Shown here piece after piece: positions 1 through 14,435 of a DNA stretch of 64,000 nt. Below the pieces are notes generated by a model. The model had not been told where the DNA came from. It worked only from the letters and a program-made list of their open reading frames with translations, and did not search any database. The stretch's first letter is position 1, and every line of letters begins with the position of its first letter. Source of the DNA: Proales similis (Eukaryota > Rotifera > Eurotatoria > Ploima > Proalidae); the NCBI GenBank assembly GCA_019059635.1, contig JAGVRJ010000001.1, positions 3,773,812-3,837,811 on the forward strand, read 5' to 3'. The position numbers were made by a program, and so were the translations under genes.

Positions 1-1291
1 TTTAGCTTCTCAGACTTAAGTATCAAGCCTTATGCTGTTACTTTTTCAATACAAAGAAGCAAAAATTGGTGTTCATTTTGAGACGGGGCTAGTCCACTTA
101 TGAAAAAATCTGTTTGAACCATGCTAACTTGATGAGTTCTTAATGCATTTGGCCTTTAGAATGTTCCTTTTTTAGGTCGCCTTACTTATTTCAACGTGAG
201 TTGTTTGTCCGTCAAGAGAAGTGGCTGCCATTCCGCTAGCCACTCCGGGAGCACTGCTCAGTACGGACGTGGCTATAACGGTCAGCGCTCGGTTGGACCG
301 CGAGCTTGCATTTGAGCTCAATAGTCCTTTCCGGATGACTTTGCAAATTTTGAACCGATCAGCCCAGCCAATCACGAGGGTATTGGAGTCGCGCCATAAG
401 AGAGAACACTGATAGAGCTCGTCTCTATATTGAGTGTCATGGTCTTTAGCTATGTAAGTAATTATTCGCTTCTCACTCAAACTATATATTTTGACACCCT
501 TGATGAACCAAAATTAAAAAAAAAATTCAATCCAATTGAGAAATGCTCAAGAACCTTTTCATTGCTCCATGCAATTAGATCTTCGCACCATTTAATGTTT
601 CTTATCAGGCCCTCATTTGAATGAAGAACGCTTGTCTTCCTTTTGGTTATAAATCCTTTTTCATTCAATACGAGCTACATAATGTTTGTTAATCGAAAAT
701 GAATAATCAAAGAAAAATTAATCAAAAGTCTTTACTTTTGTATCGCCAGTGACAAAGCTCAATGTTTTGCCAAAGTTAGGCTCAAGTTCAACACTTTTAA
801 TAGGCCGGTTGAACTCAATCGACTGGTCATTGCTTTTGTCACAGATCCCGAAAATACTGACCCGACCATCGTCGCCACAAGAGGCCACATATTCTTCCTT
901 TTCATCAATGCTCAGCTGGTTTACAGTGGTTTGATGCTACAGGCAGACTCGAAATAAAATTTTCTCGTTTAATTTGCTAAGTTAAAGGCACATACGCATT
1001 CTCGAGACAGAATTCGATAGCCTGCATGATCCATTATGTGCACTCTGCCCCAATGGGTTCCGAGTACAAGAATCTTTCAATTTCTTTTTTAAGATTATGG
1101 GTCTATAGCTTTACGGAATCAAGTTATACTTTGGAGCCTGCTTTTATGCAACTTAGAGAATCATTGCTTGTCAGCTCGTTAACGTCATTCTTAACACGTG
1201 AGTATGCTAGAATCGGTTCCGCCTCAATATAATCATCATCAGATGCCGCCTCACTGGTCATTGAACGCTCGGCCTCGCCAGCTTTTGACAT
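1..1291 (-). CDS. VPS41: VPS41, HOPS complex subunit (5' part, runs off the left edge)
   Basis: Vps41 is the HOPS-specific subunit that tethers late endosomes, lysosomes and AP-3 vesicles. I joined exons by eye on the minus strand: ATG at 1291, an acidic start, then the WD40 propeller. Recognisable family blocks are LGTHWGRVHIMDHAG (about 1040-1090), the RNIKWCEDLIAW block (about 560-610), YQCSLLWRDSNTLVIGW (about 360-410) and DFFISGLAP (about 65-90). Each aligns in order with animal Vps41. Introns are about 50-90 nt. Only about the first third of the protein is present; the C-terminal solenoid and RING lie outside the window. The order of conserved blocks makes the identity firm, while exact exon ends are my inference. 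Confidence 0.9.
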
Positions 1292-1442
1292 GTTCACTAT
1301 TTTTTTTCAAGTCATTTATTTTGGCACAGTTGTAGACAAGATTGGGCTTCAATACCCATCTTTCTTATTTTTTAATTTCAACTAATTATTGGCTTTATTT
1401 ATACACAAAGGAACATTTTTAAAAAGCGATCAATCATACAGC

Positions 1443-4072
<2,630 letters not shown>

Positions 4073-4236
4073 ACTTTCGAGACACACGCTTGTCAGTTGG
4101 GGCTTAGGCTACTTTAACGGCTCATGTGACCATTTTGAGTAGTTACACTGATGCTAAACAAAACAAACTTGACATTTGGTTCTGTTTTTTCAAAGAAATG
4201 TCTTATCATAGATTCTTTATTGTTAAGGGATGCAAT

Positions 4237-4644
4237 TCACATATTAAGTTTATATTTTAGTAATTGACTTGAGTCTCCATTAAACTGTCCGGTCCAAACT
4301 TGGCCTTGTCGATCGTAAAATGCGCCGGGTCCTACCATTTTAGAGGCTTTAAAAGATCCTTCAAAACGCGAACCATCTGGCCATCCATAGCTCCCTTTGC
4401 CTTCAAACTGCCCGTTAACGAAATCGCCTTCGTATCGCCAGCCTCCAGGATGCTCGTAAATTCCGTGTCCATTGAGCTTATCATTGGCCCATTGCCCTTG
4501 CATCCTGATCCCATCGTGGGATTCGAAACGACCTTGTCCCCAACGTTTTATGGCGCCCGTGACCTCATCTCTTCGATACTCTCCTTCATAAATGTCGCCA
4601 TTCGCAAATATGAATTTATCAGAATTGGTTACTGATCCTGCCAT
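4237..4644 (-). CDS. MORN2: MORN2-like MORN-repeat protein
   Basis: Single-exon gene of 135 residues built almost entirely of MORN repeats (GDIYEGEYRRDE, GGWRYEGDFVNGQFEGKG, GSRFEGSFKASKMVGPG). The end, VWTGQF...LLKYKLNM, matches the characteristic C-terminus of MORN2 (…LKLKLHM). Human MORN2 is shorter, so this protein carries additional N-terminal repeats. MORN2 is linked to LC3-associated phagocytosis and is expressed in ciliated and testis cells in vertebrates; a role here is not shown by the sequence. It lies between KAT2 and EXOC7 on the same strand, without overlap. Confidence 0.8.
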   Translation of the reverse strand: MAGSVTNSDKFIFANGDIYEGEYRRDEVTGAIKRWGQGRFESHDGIRMQGQWANDKLNGHGIYEHPGGWRYEGDFVNGQFEGKGSYGWPDGSRFEGSFKASKMVGPGAFYDRQGQVWTGQFNGDSSQLLKYKLNM

Positions 4645-4773
4645 TCCAATTTTTATTTTTTTACTAGAAATTTCAGAAAACTGGATCTCTTAAAGCGACT
4701 AAGAATGGTTTCCATGTCAACATGCCATGTCTTTTTTAGACGAAATATTCTTAACTTATGTGGCTGAATTTAT

Positions 4774-6792
4774 TCATCTTTTCAATAAACGTTCAATAAC
4801 TAAATCGGTTAATGATTTCGGACCCGGAATAAAATTACCATGAAATTGATTTGCCAACTCATAAATTTTACCATTTGATTCAAACGTTTCTAAAATAGGT
4901 CTTAAGTATTGATCGATTTCTGTCTCTATCCTATTGAGCTGGTTTGAATCGCTCAATTGAACGCTGGTCAGAAATCTGAATATTAAGCGTAACATTATTT
5001 TTAATTCATTGTTCCTCGTGGCTACTTCATTTTCTTTTCGATCGAATAATTGAAGCATGGATGCTCTATTTTTTGTTTTGCTTGGACCTTCCATAAGTTT
5101 TTCGCTTGTCTCATTCAATTTTTGCCATTTATAATCTACATATATAAATAAATGTGTACATCTTTCGGCATATATATCTAGCTGTTTATCTAACAGCGTG
5201 TCGAATTCCAAGTTAAATCGGCGAATTGGATCTAGAATTTTTACTTCAGACATGAAAGACTTAATAAATGTGACATTGTTCATCCGAAATATTGCTTGAC
5301 CGAAAGCTTTGAGTTTCGACGCCAGAGAACGAGAAGCTTGATTGCCCTCTGATGTCGGCATCTCATAGAATTTCGCCTGGTCATCCAGAAACTCAACTAA
5401 ATGCCAAAATAACTGGTGATAAAATGATGCAGCATAGACCTGGGAACAAAACCATTCTTCGTCATCTTCGTCTCCCTCGTCTACAATATCAATAACGTTA
5501 TTTTCATTTTGTTCGTGAATAATCTTGAAAACATCGCTCAGATAAACCTGATGTTCAATGAAAAGTCTCCAAATATCAAGCACTTGCAGAGTGTATTCAT
5601 GAACTTCACAATTTGCTGACGGGCGTTGCTCATTAAACAAGCCTTTGGCAATAGCTTTGAGGTAATTGCTGAGAACTTGAGCGCCTATCTCATTCAATCG
5701 GAGTGAAAAACTCAGCAGCTTTGAAGAAGACACCAAGTCTTGCGTATTGAGGCCCAGTGTCTTTCGCTTTAGCACATGGACTTTGTGAATAAGACCCGCT
5801 AATGGTTTGACAACCTCTTCGTGACTATTTTTTATGTCAGAGAAATCGCAAAGATCAGTGAAAAAACTCTCTAGTTCGTCTTGAACGTGTTCGATTAGAT
5901 TGACCGTGAATTTACTTAAAATCTCTGAACTGGTCTCCTTCGAACTGGAGTAAATTTTTCGTATAAGCACGTTCTCGTGATTGAGTAGCTTGAGGCTGAA
6001 GTCTAGGACCATTTCAAACGCTCTGACGAATTTACTGGCCTCAGTTTTCATTCGATGACGCTTGGGCTTATTCACTGAGTGCTCTTCCAAAAATCGGGCA
6101 TAGCATTCGTCTATGAAAGCTCCTCTAATCAGGCTGAACTTGAGTTTTTCGTTGATATCACAATGATCTCCATTCTCGCTGTAAAGCTCATACTGCTCTT
6201 CACGTTTTAGAAACCAATCGCAAATAAGGTTTAACTTTTTTATCGAAGTGCTCGGAACAAATAGTTCGATCTGATCGGGCGTCTCGTCTTGATCTATTTC
6301 AACATGTTGTGATTCAATGAAATGAACGAAGCCTTCGACCAGCTCACTACTCGCATAATGCTTTAAAATATCTTCAAATTCCTGTACCAACGTGTGCTCA
6401 GCATGAGATACAAGCCGTCTGTAATTCCGCGAATAAGCTTGTAAAGGACCTTGATCGAACCAGTCACAAATTGTTTCAAATTCACAAAGTTGCGCCAGAT
6501 TTTGCAAATAAGTTTCTATGCTTCCACCGGGACCAGTCATAATACCCAGCTGATCAGAGTCTATAACTTCAAGTCTGCTCAATAGACAGTCCAGCTCATC
6601 TACGCATTGATCAATATTCCTCATTCGATGCATCATCCTGTTCAAATCAATGACTTGATCTCCAATTATTTCGCGCTGAGCATTTGCCTCTGCCTCTAAC
6701 TGGTTAAAATATTTCACCAATCTGAGAGTCGTTTTTTGACTGGCGTCCAGCATTTTTCGCCAATCCTTAACCGAAACTGCTTGTTCAGCCAT
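4774..6792 (-). CDS. EXOC7: EXOC7/Exo70 exocyst subunit
   Basis: Uninterrupted reading frame of 672 residues, typical for Exo70. Family blocks appear in order: an N-terminal coiled coil, the segment IDQCVDELDCLL followed by GPGGSIETYLQNLAQL (equivalent to GPTGRLEEYLGSMAKI), KLNLICDWFLKREEQYE, VHEYTLQVLDIWRLFIEHQVYLS (equivalent to VHELTSNAILFLQQLL), and a C-terminal lobe ending GPKSLTDLVIERLLKR. Exo70 binds PI(4,5)P2 and Rho GTPases and positions secretory vesicles at the plasma membrane. An acidic insert (about residues 445-455) is lineage-specific. The gene diverges from ACTR3, about 390 bp apart. No introns are needed, unlike most neighbours. Confidence 0.88.
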   Translation of the reverse strand: MAEQAVSVKDWRKMLDASQKTTLRLVKYFNQLEAEANAQREIIGDQVIDLNRMMHRMRNIDQCVDELDCLLSRLEVIDSDQLGIMTGPGGSIETYLQNLAQLCEFETICDWFDQGPLQAYSRNYRRLVSHAEHTLVQEFEDILKHYASSELVEGFVHFIESQHVEIDQDETPDQIELFVPSTSIKKLNLICDWFLKREEQYELYSENGDHCDINEKLKFSLIRGAFIDECYARFLEEHSVNKPKRHRMKTEASKFVRAFEMVLDFSLKLLNHENVLIRKIYSSSKETSSEILSKFTVNLIEHVQDELESFFTDLCDFSDIKNSHEEVVKPLAGLIHKVHVLKRKTLGLNTQDLVSSSKLLSFSLRLNEIGAQVLSNYLKAIAKGLFNEQRPSANCEVHEYTLQVLDIWRLFIEHQVYLSDVFKIIHEQNENNVIDIVDEGDEDDEEWFCSQVYAASFYHQLFWHLVEFLDDQAKFYEMPTSEGNQASRSLASKLKAFGQAIFRMNNVTFIKSFMSEVKILDPIRRFNLEFDTLLDKQLDIYAERCTHLFIYVDYKWQKLNETSEKLMEGPSKTKNRASMLQLFDRKENEVATRNNELKIMLRLIFRFLTSVQLSDSNQLNRIETEIDQYLRPILETFESNGKIYELANQFHGNFIPGPKSLTDLVIERLLKR

Positions 6793-7179
6793 CGGAAAGC
6801 AATCTTCAGAAACTCAGTGAATAACTCCAAATCATCGTCATAGTTTCAATCTCAATATCACTTTTCAATGATTGCTACATGGTTTCATGCCCGACGATCT
6901 CTTGACATTTGACTCCGGTCACATTTCGTTAGATCACTTTATTTGATTCTCCAGTTTCTACCGTTTATTCTTTTTTTGTTTCTCGATGTTAGAGAGTGAC
7001 TTGATGGGGGAGGGTCCCTTATAAGCCAAGTTAATGGCAGCACACCATGCGATTATGCTCGCCGTACAGTCGGCTGTCATATGACCGCGCAGTTGTGCAT
7101 CACAAAGAGGGTTTATTCACTCAATCGCCGCCAATCTTATCAATTCGAAATCCTTTTCTCCCTTGTCCAAATTTTCCCA
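6793..7179. promoter_or_regulatory. Divergent promoter region between EXOC7 and ACTR3
   Basis: About 390 bp separate the two head-to-head start codons, so both promoters must lie here or overlap. A TATA-like stretch (CCCTTATAAGCC, about 7016-7027) sits some 150 bp before the ACTR3 ATG, in a locally GC-richer segment. Assignment as promoter is inferred from gene order only. Confidence 0.4.
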
Positions 7180-8851
7180 ATGGCCCATCTCACTAGACTT
7201 CCAGCTGCCGTCATCGACAATGGCACTGGGTAAGTTTTGTACAAATTCAACATCCAACTGATTAATCGTCAACATTTTATTATCAATCAGCTATACCAAA
7301 ATGGGCTTTTCAGGAAACTCGGAGCCGCAGTTCATCGTTCCGAGCTGTAATCTAAATGAAAAATCTTTCTATTCAAACGAATCATTATTTTATTCAATTC
7401 TATTGAATAGCTATCGCTGTCAAAGAGGGCGTCGGAGTCAAACTCACTCGCGGCCTCGATGATCTTGACTTTTTCATCGGAGACGAAGCACACAATGCAC
7501 CAGGTAGTTAATAACGTTATCAAAAAGTTCGAGCTAGAAAACACTGTAACTCGGGCTAAGGCTATTCGATTAAATATCCGATCAGGCACGGCCTCGTTAC
7601 TGATTGGGATCTTATGGAAAAATACTGGGAGCAGTGTATTTTCAAATACCTTAAATGTGAGCCTGAAGACCATTACTTTTTGTTGGTAATACTCATTTTA
7701 GATTTAAAACTTGAGTTCGAAAAAAGATTTCTAACTAACCTCTTAATCTCGTTTTAGACTGAACCACCTCTTAACACACCCGAAAATCGAGAATACACAG
7801 CTGAGATAATGTTTGAGTCCTTTAACGTGCCGGGTCTTTACATCGCCGTTCAAGCTGTGCTCGCTTTGGCTGCTTCTTGGACGAGCCGTCAAATACATGA
7901 AAGAACGCTCACTGGTGTTGTTGTGGATAGCGGAGACGGTGTAACCCATGTGATCCCAGTTGCCGAGGGCTACGTGATTGGCAGTTGCATCAAACACATT
8001 CCCATATCAGGCAGAGATATCACCTATTTTGTTCAAAGCTTGCTTAAGGAGCGTGAGGTCGGCATACCCCCAGAGCAATCGCTCGAAACAGCCAAGGCCA
8101 TTAAAGAACAGTTTTGCTATGTCTGTCCTGACATTGTAAAAGAGTTCGCCAAATATGATCGTGAGCCCAGCAAATGGTTCAAGCGATATCAGGGCATTAA
8201 CAGCATAAACAAAAGCATATTTGAAGTTGATGTTGGCTACGAGCGTTTCCTTGGCCCGGAAGTTTTTTTCCATCCGGAATTTTCCAATCCCGACTATACC
8301 GACTCTCTTTCCTATATTGTTGATGACGTTATTCAAAACTGCCCTATTGACGTTCGTCGAAACCTCTACAAAGTAAATTCAGAATTGGGAATCGATTGAC
8401 CGCTTTCTTCATTTTTCATCTTATAGAACATCGTTCTCTCTGGAGGCAGCACCATGTTTAAAGGCTTTGATAAGCGGCTTAAGATGGAGGTCAAACGCAC
8501 TGTTGACGAGCGATTGAAAGTTAGCAGCGAAAAGAGTGACAATCGCCTCAAAGTAAGCAAAAACCCACGGGTCTCACTAGATACATGCCTTAAACAACAG
8601 CAACTATAGCCCCAGCCGATTGACGTTCAAGTTGTCGCTCACCAAATGCAACGCTATGCCGTCTGGTTTGGAGGAAGCCTTCTTGCATCAACGGTTAGCC
8701 ATAATAAGCCCGATTTCGCCATCTACCAAATTTATTAAGTTTATTCGATTTTTAGCCTGAATTCTACGAAAAAAGTCATACCAAAGCCGAATATTACGAG
8801 CGCGGACCAAGCATTTGCCGGCACAATGCTGTGTTTGGAGTAATGGCTTAA
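7180..8851 (+). CDS. ACTR3: ACTR3, actin-related protein 3 (Arp2/3 complex)
   Basis: Nucleotide-binding subunit of the Arp2/3 complex, which nucleates branched actin. ATG at 7180 ([17 protein letters not shown]). Introns follow at about 7209-7290 and 7348-7409, then further short ones. Exons carry [69 protein letters not shown], the Arp3-specific [66 protein letters not shown] and the terminal [14 protein letters not shown]. The final exons are about 8429-8549, 8609-8692 and 8757-8851. The protein is about 418 residues, the usual length, and all actin-fold nucleotide-binding motifs are intact. Confidence 0.96.
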
Positions 8852-9180
8852 TCCATAGTCTAGCTAACCGATTGGCTTCTAAGAGAATTAGAGCTCTTCA
8901 ATATTTGCCATTCCATTCAATTTCATCAACCGATTCATTCGAACCAATTTTATAAAACTTTTAAGCAACACTTTTCTATGATAGAAAATCACTTCAGCCT
9001 TTGAATAAAACTCAACCCGCGAAACAAAAGCGTAAAAATTTATTGCCTCATACAGCAAGTCTTCATCGCAGAAAACTGATTTGTTACAGCTTTTAAATTT
9101 GGCTCACTGTTTTGTGAAGCCTTTTCAAAAGATCTCGACGATAACATTCAATTTAATCAGACTAAGCATCTTTTTTTTTT
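8852..9180. other. Convergent intergenic region
   Basis: AT-rich gap between the 3' ends of ACTR3 and the mucin-like gene. It contains an AATAAA-type signal near 9004, a T run near 9171-9181, and no coding signal that I can support. Confidence 0.6.
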
Positions 9181-9852
9181 TCAAAATCTCGTAACATTAG
9201 ATTTCCTGCGTCTGAGAAAGAGGACCAAGAAGACAAGCAAACCGATAATAAAAATGATAGCTAAACCTGTAAATACACCAATTACAATTGCAGCCACTCT
9301 AACTTGGTTTAAAGCGCTTTTCAAGTCCTCAACTTGTTGATTGACCCTGGTTGTCATTTGATTGGAAGACGTCGTTTCAAACAGATCAGTAGACTCTACC
9401 GGATCTTTGGTTCGTTCTGGGTCGAGAGTTGTTTCAAAGTTTGTTGTGGTATCATTGTCTTCGGTAGTGTTTGGTTGTTCTGTGTTATCCGGGTCTTGGG
9501 TAGTCCCTGGTTGGTCTGTGCTGTCTGGATCTTCGGTAGTCCCTGGCTTCTTGGTAGTGTTAGGATCCTTGCTTGGATCAGGCTTCTTCGTTGTGTCCGG
9601 GTCTGGCTTCTTGGTAGTGTCAGGATCCTTGCTTGGATCGGGCTTCTTCGTTGTGTCCGGGTCTGGCTTCTTGGTAGTGTCAGGATCTGCCTGCTTCGTG
9701 GTGTCAATAATGGCTTGTGTTGTTTGATCATCAAGGGGGGCATCAGAAGAGCCTTCCCCATCACTTAAGGTCGTATCTTGACCCTCAGCTTTGCCGAAGC
9801 AGAACCAAATGAGCAACCCCGCTAATATCAACAGCTTAATGTGATTCTTCAT
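9181..9852 (-). CDS. Mucin-like type I membrane protein with Thr/Pro/Asp repeats
   Basis: A 223-residue protein in one frame. The N-terminus has a signal peptide (MKNHIKLLILAGLLIWFCFG, cleaved near AEG). The ectodomain (about 25-165) is rich in Thr, Pro, Asp and Lys and built from DPDTTKKP-type units, with a 60-bp (20-residue) tandem repeat visible at about 9560-9690. Many TT pairs are candidate O-glycosylation sites. A single transmembrane helix (about 189-213) is followed by an RRRK stop-transfer motif and a short tail. Repeats of this kind expand and contract easily, so length may vary between individuals. I do not recognise an orthologue; a coat or adhesion role would be a guess. Confidence 0.75.
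   Translation of the reverse strand: MKNHIKLLILAGLLIWFCFGKAEGQDTTLSDGEGSSDAPLDDQTTQAIIDTTKQADPDTTKKPDPDTTKKPDPSKDPDTTKKPDPDTTKKPDPSKDPNTTKKPGTTEDPDSTDQPGTTQDPDNTEQPNTTEDNDTTTNFETTLDPERTKDPVESTDLFETTSSNQMTTRVNQQVEDLKSALNQVRVAAIVIGVFTGLAIIFIIGLLVFLVLFLRRRKSNVTRF
9560..9690 (-). repeat. 60-bp tandem repeat inside the mucin-like gene
   Basis: Two nearly identical 60-bp units plus a partial third encode the Lys/Pro/Asp/Thr-rich ectodomain. The copies differ by only a few bases, which suggests recent duplication. Confidence 0.8.
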
Positions 9853-11807
9853 TTCTAACTGACTGTCGCAACTGTCAATCGTTTTATATTTCAGGCTCTA
9901 GACCACCTTGCGCAACAAGATGTTCATTCAAATATACTTCGTCTATGTTTCAGCTTGATATTGTTTTACGTAGGACTCAAAACTCATCAACAACAATTGG
10001 TTACATGGATGGCAAAAGGTAGGCAAGGTGTTTTTTATCGAGTTAGGATTAAATTTCATTCTAAAATTAATTAAGTTAATACTCAATCTTGAACTAGAAG
10101 ATCCGTTTCCAATATGTATGTGTCTCCACCATAATTTTTAGTCAATAAACAAGGAGATTAGGTTTATTTGTGACTCAGTTGGACTGACATCATTGCGATT
10201 GTTTCACGTTTTTTGGCTGATGCCACCGGGCAAACTTGTTAATTTTACCTTAATCTCAAGCCGAATCAAATATGCTTGGAGAACAAGAGCGAGAACAAGC
10301 CTTGTTTGACAAGAGGTTCAATAAATTTCAATTAAACTCTACACCGCTCTCTCTCTTGGACCTCAAGTACGCTCTCACGGCCTAAATTAAAGCTCTAGTA
10401 GTTCATGCATTTTGGATTTTGTACAAAACATCACCCTTTACTTGCCACAATAAAAAATGGCTGTTAAAAGTTTTCGCCAAAGGCCTCACATGCCTCAAGG
10501 GTTTCCTTTAATTCGTGCCGAATTTACACCTAGGTTACGCGGCCTAAAGGAAGTCAGAAAATTTTCTACTCTAAAACCCTACTTGGCCACATGAATGTTT
10601 ATTATACATCAAGCGGCTGCATCAGAATTGCCCACTAGCGGGTCTCGACCTCTAGGACTTGAGCTTTGTGAAAACATTTTGACGACACGCACCGAATAAA
10701 GAGGCTCTTCGTCTAGGCCTGCCAAGACCTCTTTGAATACATTATTAATTTAAAGAAATAAACGATCATTTGGCTTCGCACATGAGATGAATGAACCAAA
10801 TTGCAAAGAGCGATAAATAAATGAAATTATTTCTATACATGCTCTGGCCAACATGAACTACTTTAGAAAAAAAGAAAACAGCCGGTTGTCTTAGTAACCT
10901 AATGTTCTCGAACCAACGTATTTGTAAATTATGCGCCAAATTAACAGGCGCTGCCCTCGAAAAAAAAATAAAGTCGTCCGAATCATGATTCGCGCTCATT
11001 TCAACCGGCATAAAAAATCTATTGGCCTTCGATTTGAAAAAAGAAGAATGACTCATTATAAATATTCATAATTTTCCTCGGTAGAGTTTGAGTGCACCGT
11101 TGAATCGCAGGAAATCAAATACAAACTGCTTGAGCTAGCCTCTTTATTTTCAAATCGACCAATAAGTTTGACTTGATAACGGCTTAGAAGGCGGCGTTTT
11201 GAGGTCGTCGAGCCTATACTTGAGAAAAATCTAGAGCGTCGCTCAGCTGGCCCCTCAGTTTAAATTTTTGAAGTTTCTAGTCTCTATTTGGTGTGCTGCG
11301 TTTAATCGTATATTTTATTCTTTTTTTAATCCATTGAGGCCATTCCGGATTCGATTTTCCAGTGAGCTTACCTGAATAAATAATTATAATACGCGCGTCT
11401 GGGCATGCAAATTCAAGCGCCGGTCACATGGAGCCTCATTTGGCCAACCTAAATTTTTTATTTCTTCTCTTTTCGTTCTTTCAGGAAAAGTGCCACTGTT
11501 CATTACTTCTTTTAGCTCACAACAGAGATTTGGCCGCTTCAGTGTTTACAATCATTTTTAATTATATTCACTTGATGTTGCCTTTTAATCACGCTTCATG
11601 TGTGCCTCTCTCCTCATATTCATAATATAGCTCTGGTCAATCGTCTGTTCACCTTTCATTTTAATTATCTGATTTTTTAGGCTCTCCTCAGTAATAAAAA
11701 TATTCATTCAAGTTTTAGACCTGTTAAATTTAGGCGCCGAATATGACGAACCAATTTTGCTAAGTTTCAAGCAATAGGGTTTAATTTCTACTCGATTTCA
11801 TCGTATA
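9853..11807. other. Long gene-poor interval
   Basis: Nearly 2 kb without a gene I can support. Short open frames occur (for example a 37-codon frame at 10272-10385 starting MLGEQEREQALF, and a 96-codon minus frame at 10766-11056), but none shows family resemblance or clear splice partners. The right part presumably holds the promoter and 5' UTR of the gene starting at 11808. No tRNA, rRNA or tandem repeat was seen. Confidence 0.5.
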
Positions 11808-13950
11808 ATGTCAGCTACCATGCCTGATGGTAACAAGACATCGAGTTATTTTCCGTCTACTATAGCCCGCTCGCTCCATTCCGCTATTTTGCAAAAGGCT
11901 CAGTCTTCAAGTCAACTCTCTAAAGAATTCCGCGTCAACTCTTCAATATCCAGTTTGCCGGCTGTGTCCACCAATGAAGCGCTTGACACAAACACTAGTG
12001 ATGAGTTTGATTCGCCTTGCAGAATCAAGGATAACTTGATAGCATCGGTCAATAGCTTAAAAACCATCTTTCATACTGAAGCACTTAACGGAAGTGACGA
12101 CGAAGACTCACTCGTAGAGAAAACTCCTTTAACAGTTAATCAATTGAACAGAACACGTTCAGATCCATACTTTAAAGCACCTGTACTAGCTGAACAGAAA
12201 AAAAGTACCAGAAACTTTTCAAATAAGGAATGCCGGCTTCCAGTTTTCAAAAAAAACGAGACGGTCAACTCATTGAATCTAGGAACAAACAAAATTTCGA
12301 ATCAGCGTTTAGTAAACTTGGTTCAACCGTCGCAGCCGAAAAGAGCTATAGGAAAGAGAAGGAAAAATGAGGCCTTATCAAACTCGTCTGGAAGTGACGA
12401 GGAAGACTCCTTAAAAAGTGAACGGAATAAAGGTGCAAGGAAATGTCCTCCAACAACTATCCAACAAATGATTGCAAATAGTCAGGTCAACTCGAAATCA
12501 ACTCCATGTTTGATCAATAAGAAAAATGGCATTTATGAGACAACTAATGTTCCGACAATACCGCCTCGTATTTACCAAGCCAGAATCGCTCGCATTAATT
12601 CCGAGCTCATTGTAGAACCTAAAAAGAATTTGCTGACTCCCGGCAACAAGAGCCTAATGATCCCTAGTATACCGAGATCAGACACTCTCATGGATTCTTC
12701 GATTACCATTTCGCCACCAGAATCTATTTGCCTGGAGAGAATCGGTAGCAGTGAGACAACAATCAACGATCCGAAATTCAGTAGTAAGCCCAAGCTTTTA
12801 TGACTGGACATCCCAGAATCTAACTCGCGTTTAGGCGCTCTACTGTCTCCATTGAGCTGTAACAGTGCCTGTACATCGTTTAATGACACAAGTAGTGAGC
12901 TGTTCGATGACAACAGCAGCTCTGCTAGTGAAACGGTGCTTATACGCCAACCAGGTAGAATAATCTTACTCAATCAAGCTCTAGTTTTCTTACTAATAGG
13001 ACGAATCTACCAGGCTTTTCGAGTTACGCCATTGAGGCTTATAAGAAACCGATAGAAAACGAAATCGGATGTAAGTTGAAATTTCTTCAAGTGCCAAATC
13101 GCCTTCCGATTGATCACAATTTTTCAGTAGATAGCCGTGTAGATATTGCTAACAAGCTAAAAAACAAAAGCATAAAACAGGATAAAAAAAGAGCCCGAAC
13201 TCATGAATTTGGAAGTCAGGCCTCCAAAATAACAGCTCTTTTACACCCAGCAGAAAAAAGTGTTAGCTTTAAGCCCATCTCAGGCGCCTTAAAACGAGGT
13301 TAGTTGAGATCCATTAGCGATTGAGACCAAATTTTCATATGTATTTATTAGACCCACTGCCCATGCGACTTAGAGCACTTCCGCAATCGTTTTGGCGTGA
13401 GCCTAATAAGCCAATAACGCCGGCAGCGGGAGTTTATTTTCCTCCGCTTTTCAAGAATGAGCTCGATAACAGTGAGGATGCTGACGGTTTGTGTTTTTTT
13501 TATATGATTTCCTTATGGCTTTAATAAATTGTTTATTTGTTCCTTGCTCCTGTAGGTAACACATTAAATTCGGAGAAAAGAGAATGCACTATTACCACTG
13601 CTAATACAGACCTCTTGTTTAAACTATTTGAAAACATCGAAGTTAATGAATCAAGAAATTCGGGTGAACCCTTATCAGTAGGTAGAGCGCAAATTTGCCA
13701 AAGCACAGCCAAAGAATTGGTGCGCGGAGAAGACCCTTGCATATTAGACTCAAGTGCGAGTTTAATGTCAGAACAAGAATTTGCTACAGGAGTACTGAAC
13801 AACACTGCCTTGGACACGCTGGCTAAGCCAGAAAATTACACGTTGGGTTCACCAGTTAACTTTACTTCATGGGAAGCGTTTATGGACGAACTAAAGCAAG
13901 AAAGCTGTCTTCAGTCCAATGAACAGATTCTCGATTGTCAGCTATTTTAA
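11808..13950 (+). CDS. Unrecognised Ser-rich disordered protein with an LRALPQSFWREPN motif
   Basis: ATG at 11808 (MSATMPDGNKTSSYFPS). The first exon encodes about 325 residues of Ser/Asn/Lys-rich, low-order sequence with acidic patches (SDDEDSL, SGSDEEDSL) that look like casein-kinase sites. Introns are inferred at about 12782-12832, 12956-13000, 13298-13350 and 13490-13555; each joins open frames in phase. The most structured part is the motif LPMRLRALPQSFWREPN and PAAGVYFPPLF (about 13352-13460), followed by a C-terminal exon with short helical segments (DLLFKLFENI, SWEAFMDELKQ). I do not recognise the family. Nuclear localisation is plausible from the basic clusters (KRAIGKRRK) but is inference. 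Confidence 0.6.
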
Positions 13951-14435
13951 CTGTCGTAATTCATGTTTTACAAAGTGAACGACTATTTCTTTACGCCATA
14001 TCACCCTTTTTTTAATCCGTCCCCACTAGCACATTTTCAATGTGAACCGTCCGTTGGCCGCTCAAAGAGTGCGGCCAAACTTAGATAACCATTTTTGATT
14101 TTAACTGTACTGGGCGTTAATATGATCATTTTAAACGTTCAGTTTAAAGCTCTAAGCTTGAATTAAACATTTGCTGTTCAATTGATATGAAATATTCATT
14201 TTTATAAAACTTTTGTGTATGCGATTAGAAACTCTTAAGTTTAGGCAATAAAATATTACATTCTTAGAGCTGTTGATGACTTAAATTTGAACGGATCAAA
14301 TAAGACAAACTAGGCTGCACTTTGAGCAACGGTTTGAGCAGCTGCCTAGCAACAAGCTCGCGCTTGGCTTACAAGTGCCAAGGACTGAGTGCGATCGAAT
14401 GCTGGTTCGGCTTGACATTAAAGGCGAAACGTATC
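13951..14435. other. Intergenic region
   Basis: About 0.5 kb of AT-rich sequence between two plus-strand genes, with AATAAA near 14247. An upstream in-frame ATG at 14322 could extend CFAP221 by 38 residues, but the conserved start of the protein lies downstream. Confidence 0.5.

Noticed and set aside
10766-11056. 96-codon minus-strand frame
   Set aside because: No recognisable domain, no splice partners, odd composition; kept only as a note in the gene-poor interval.
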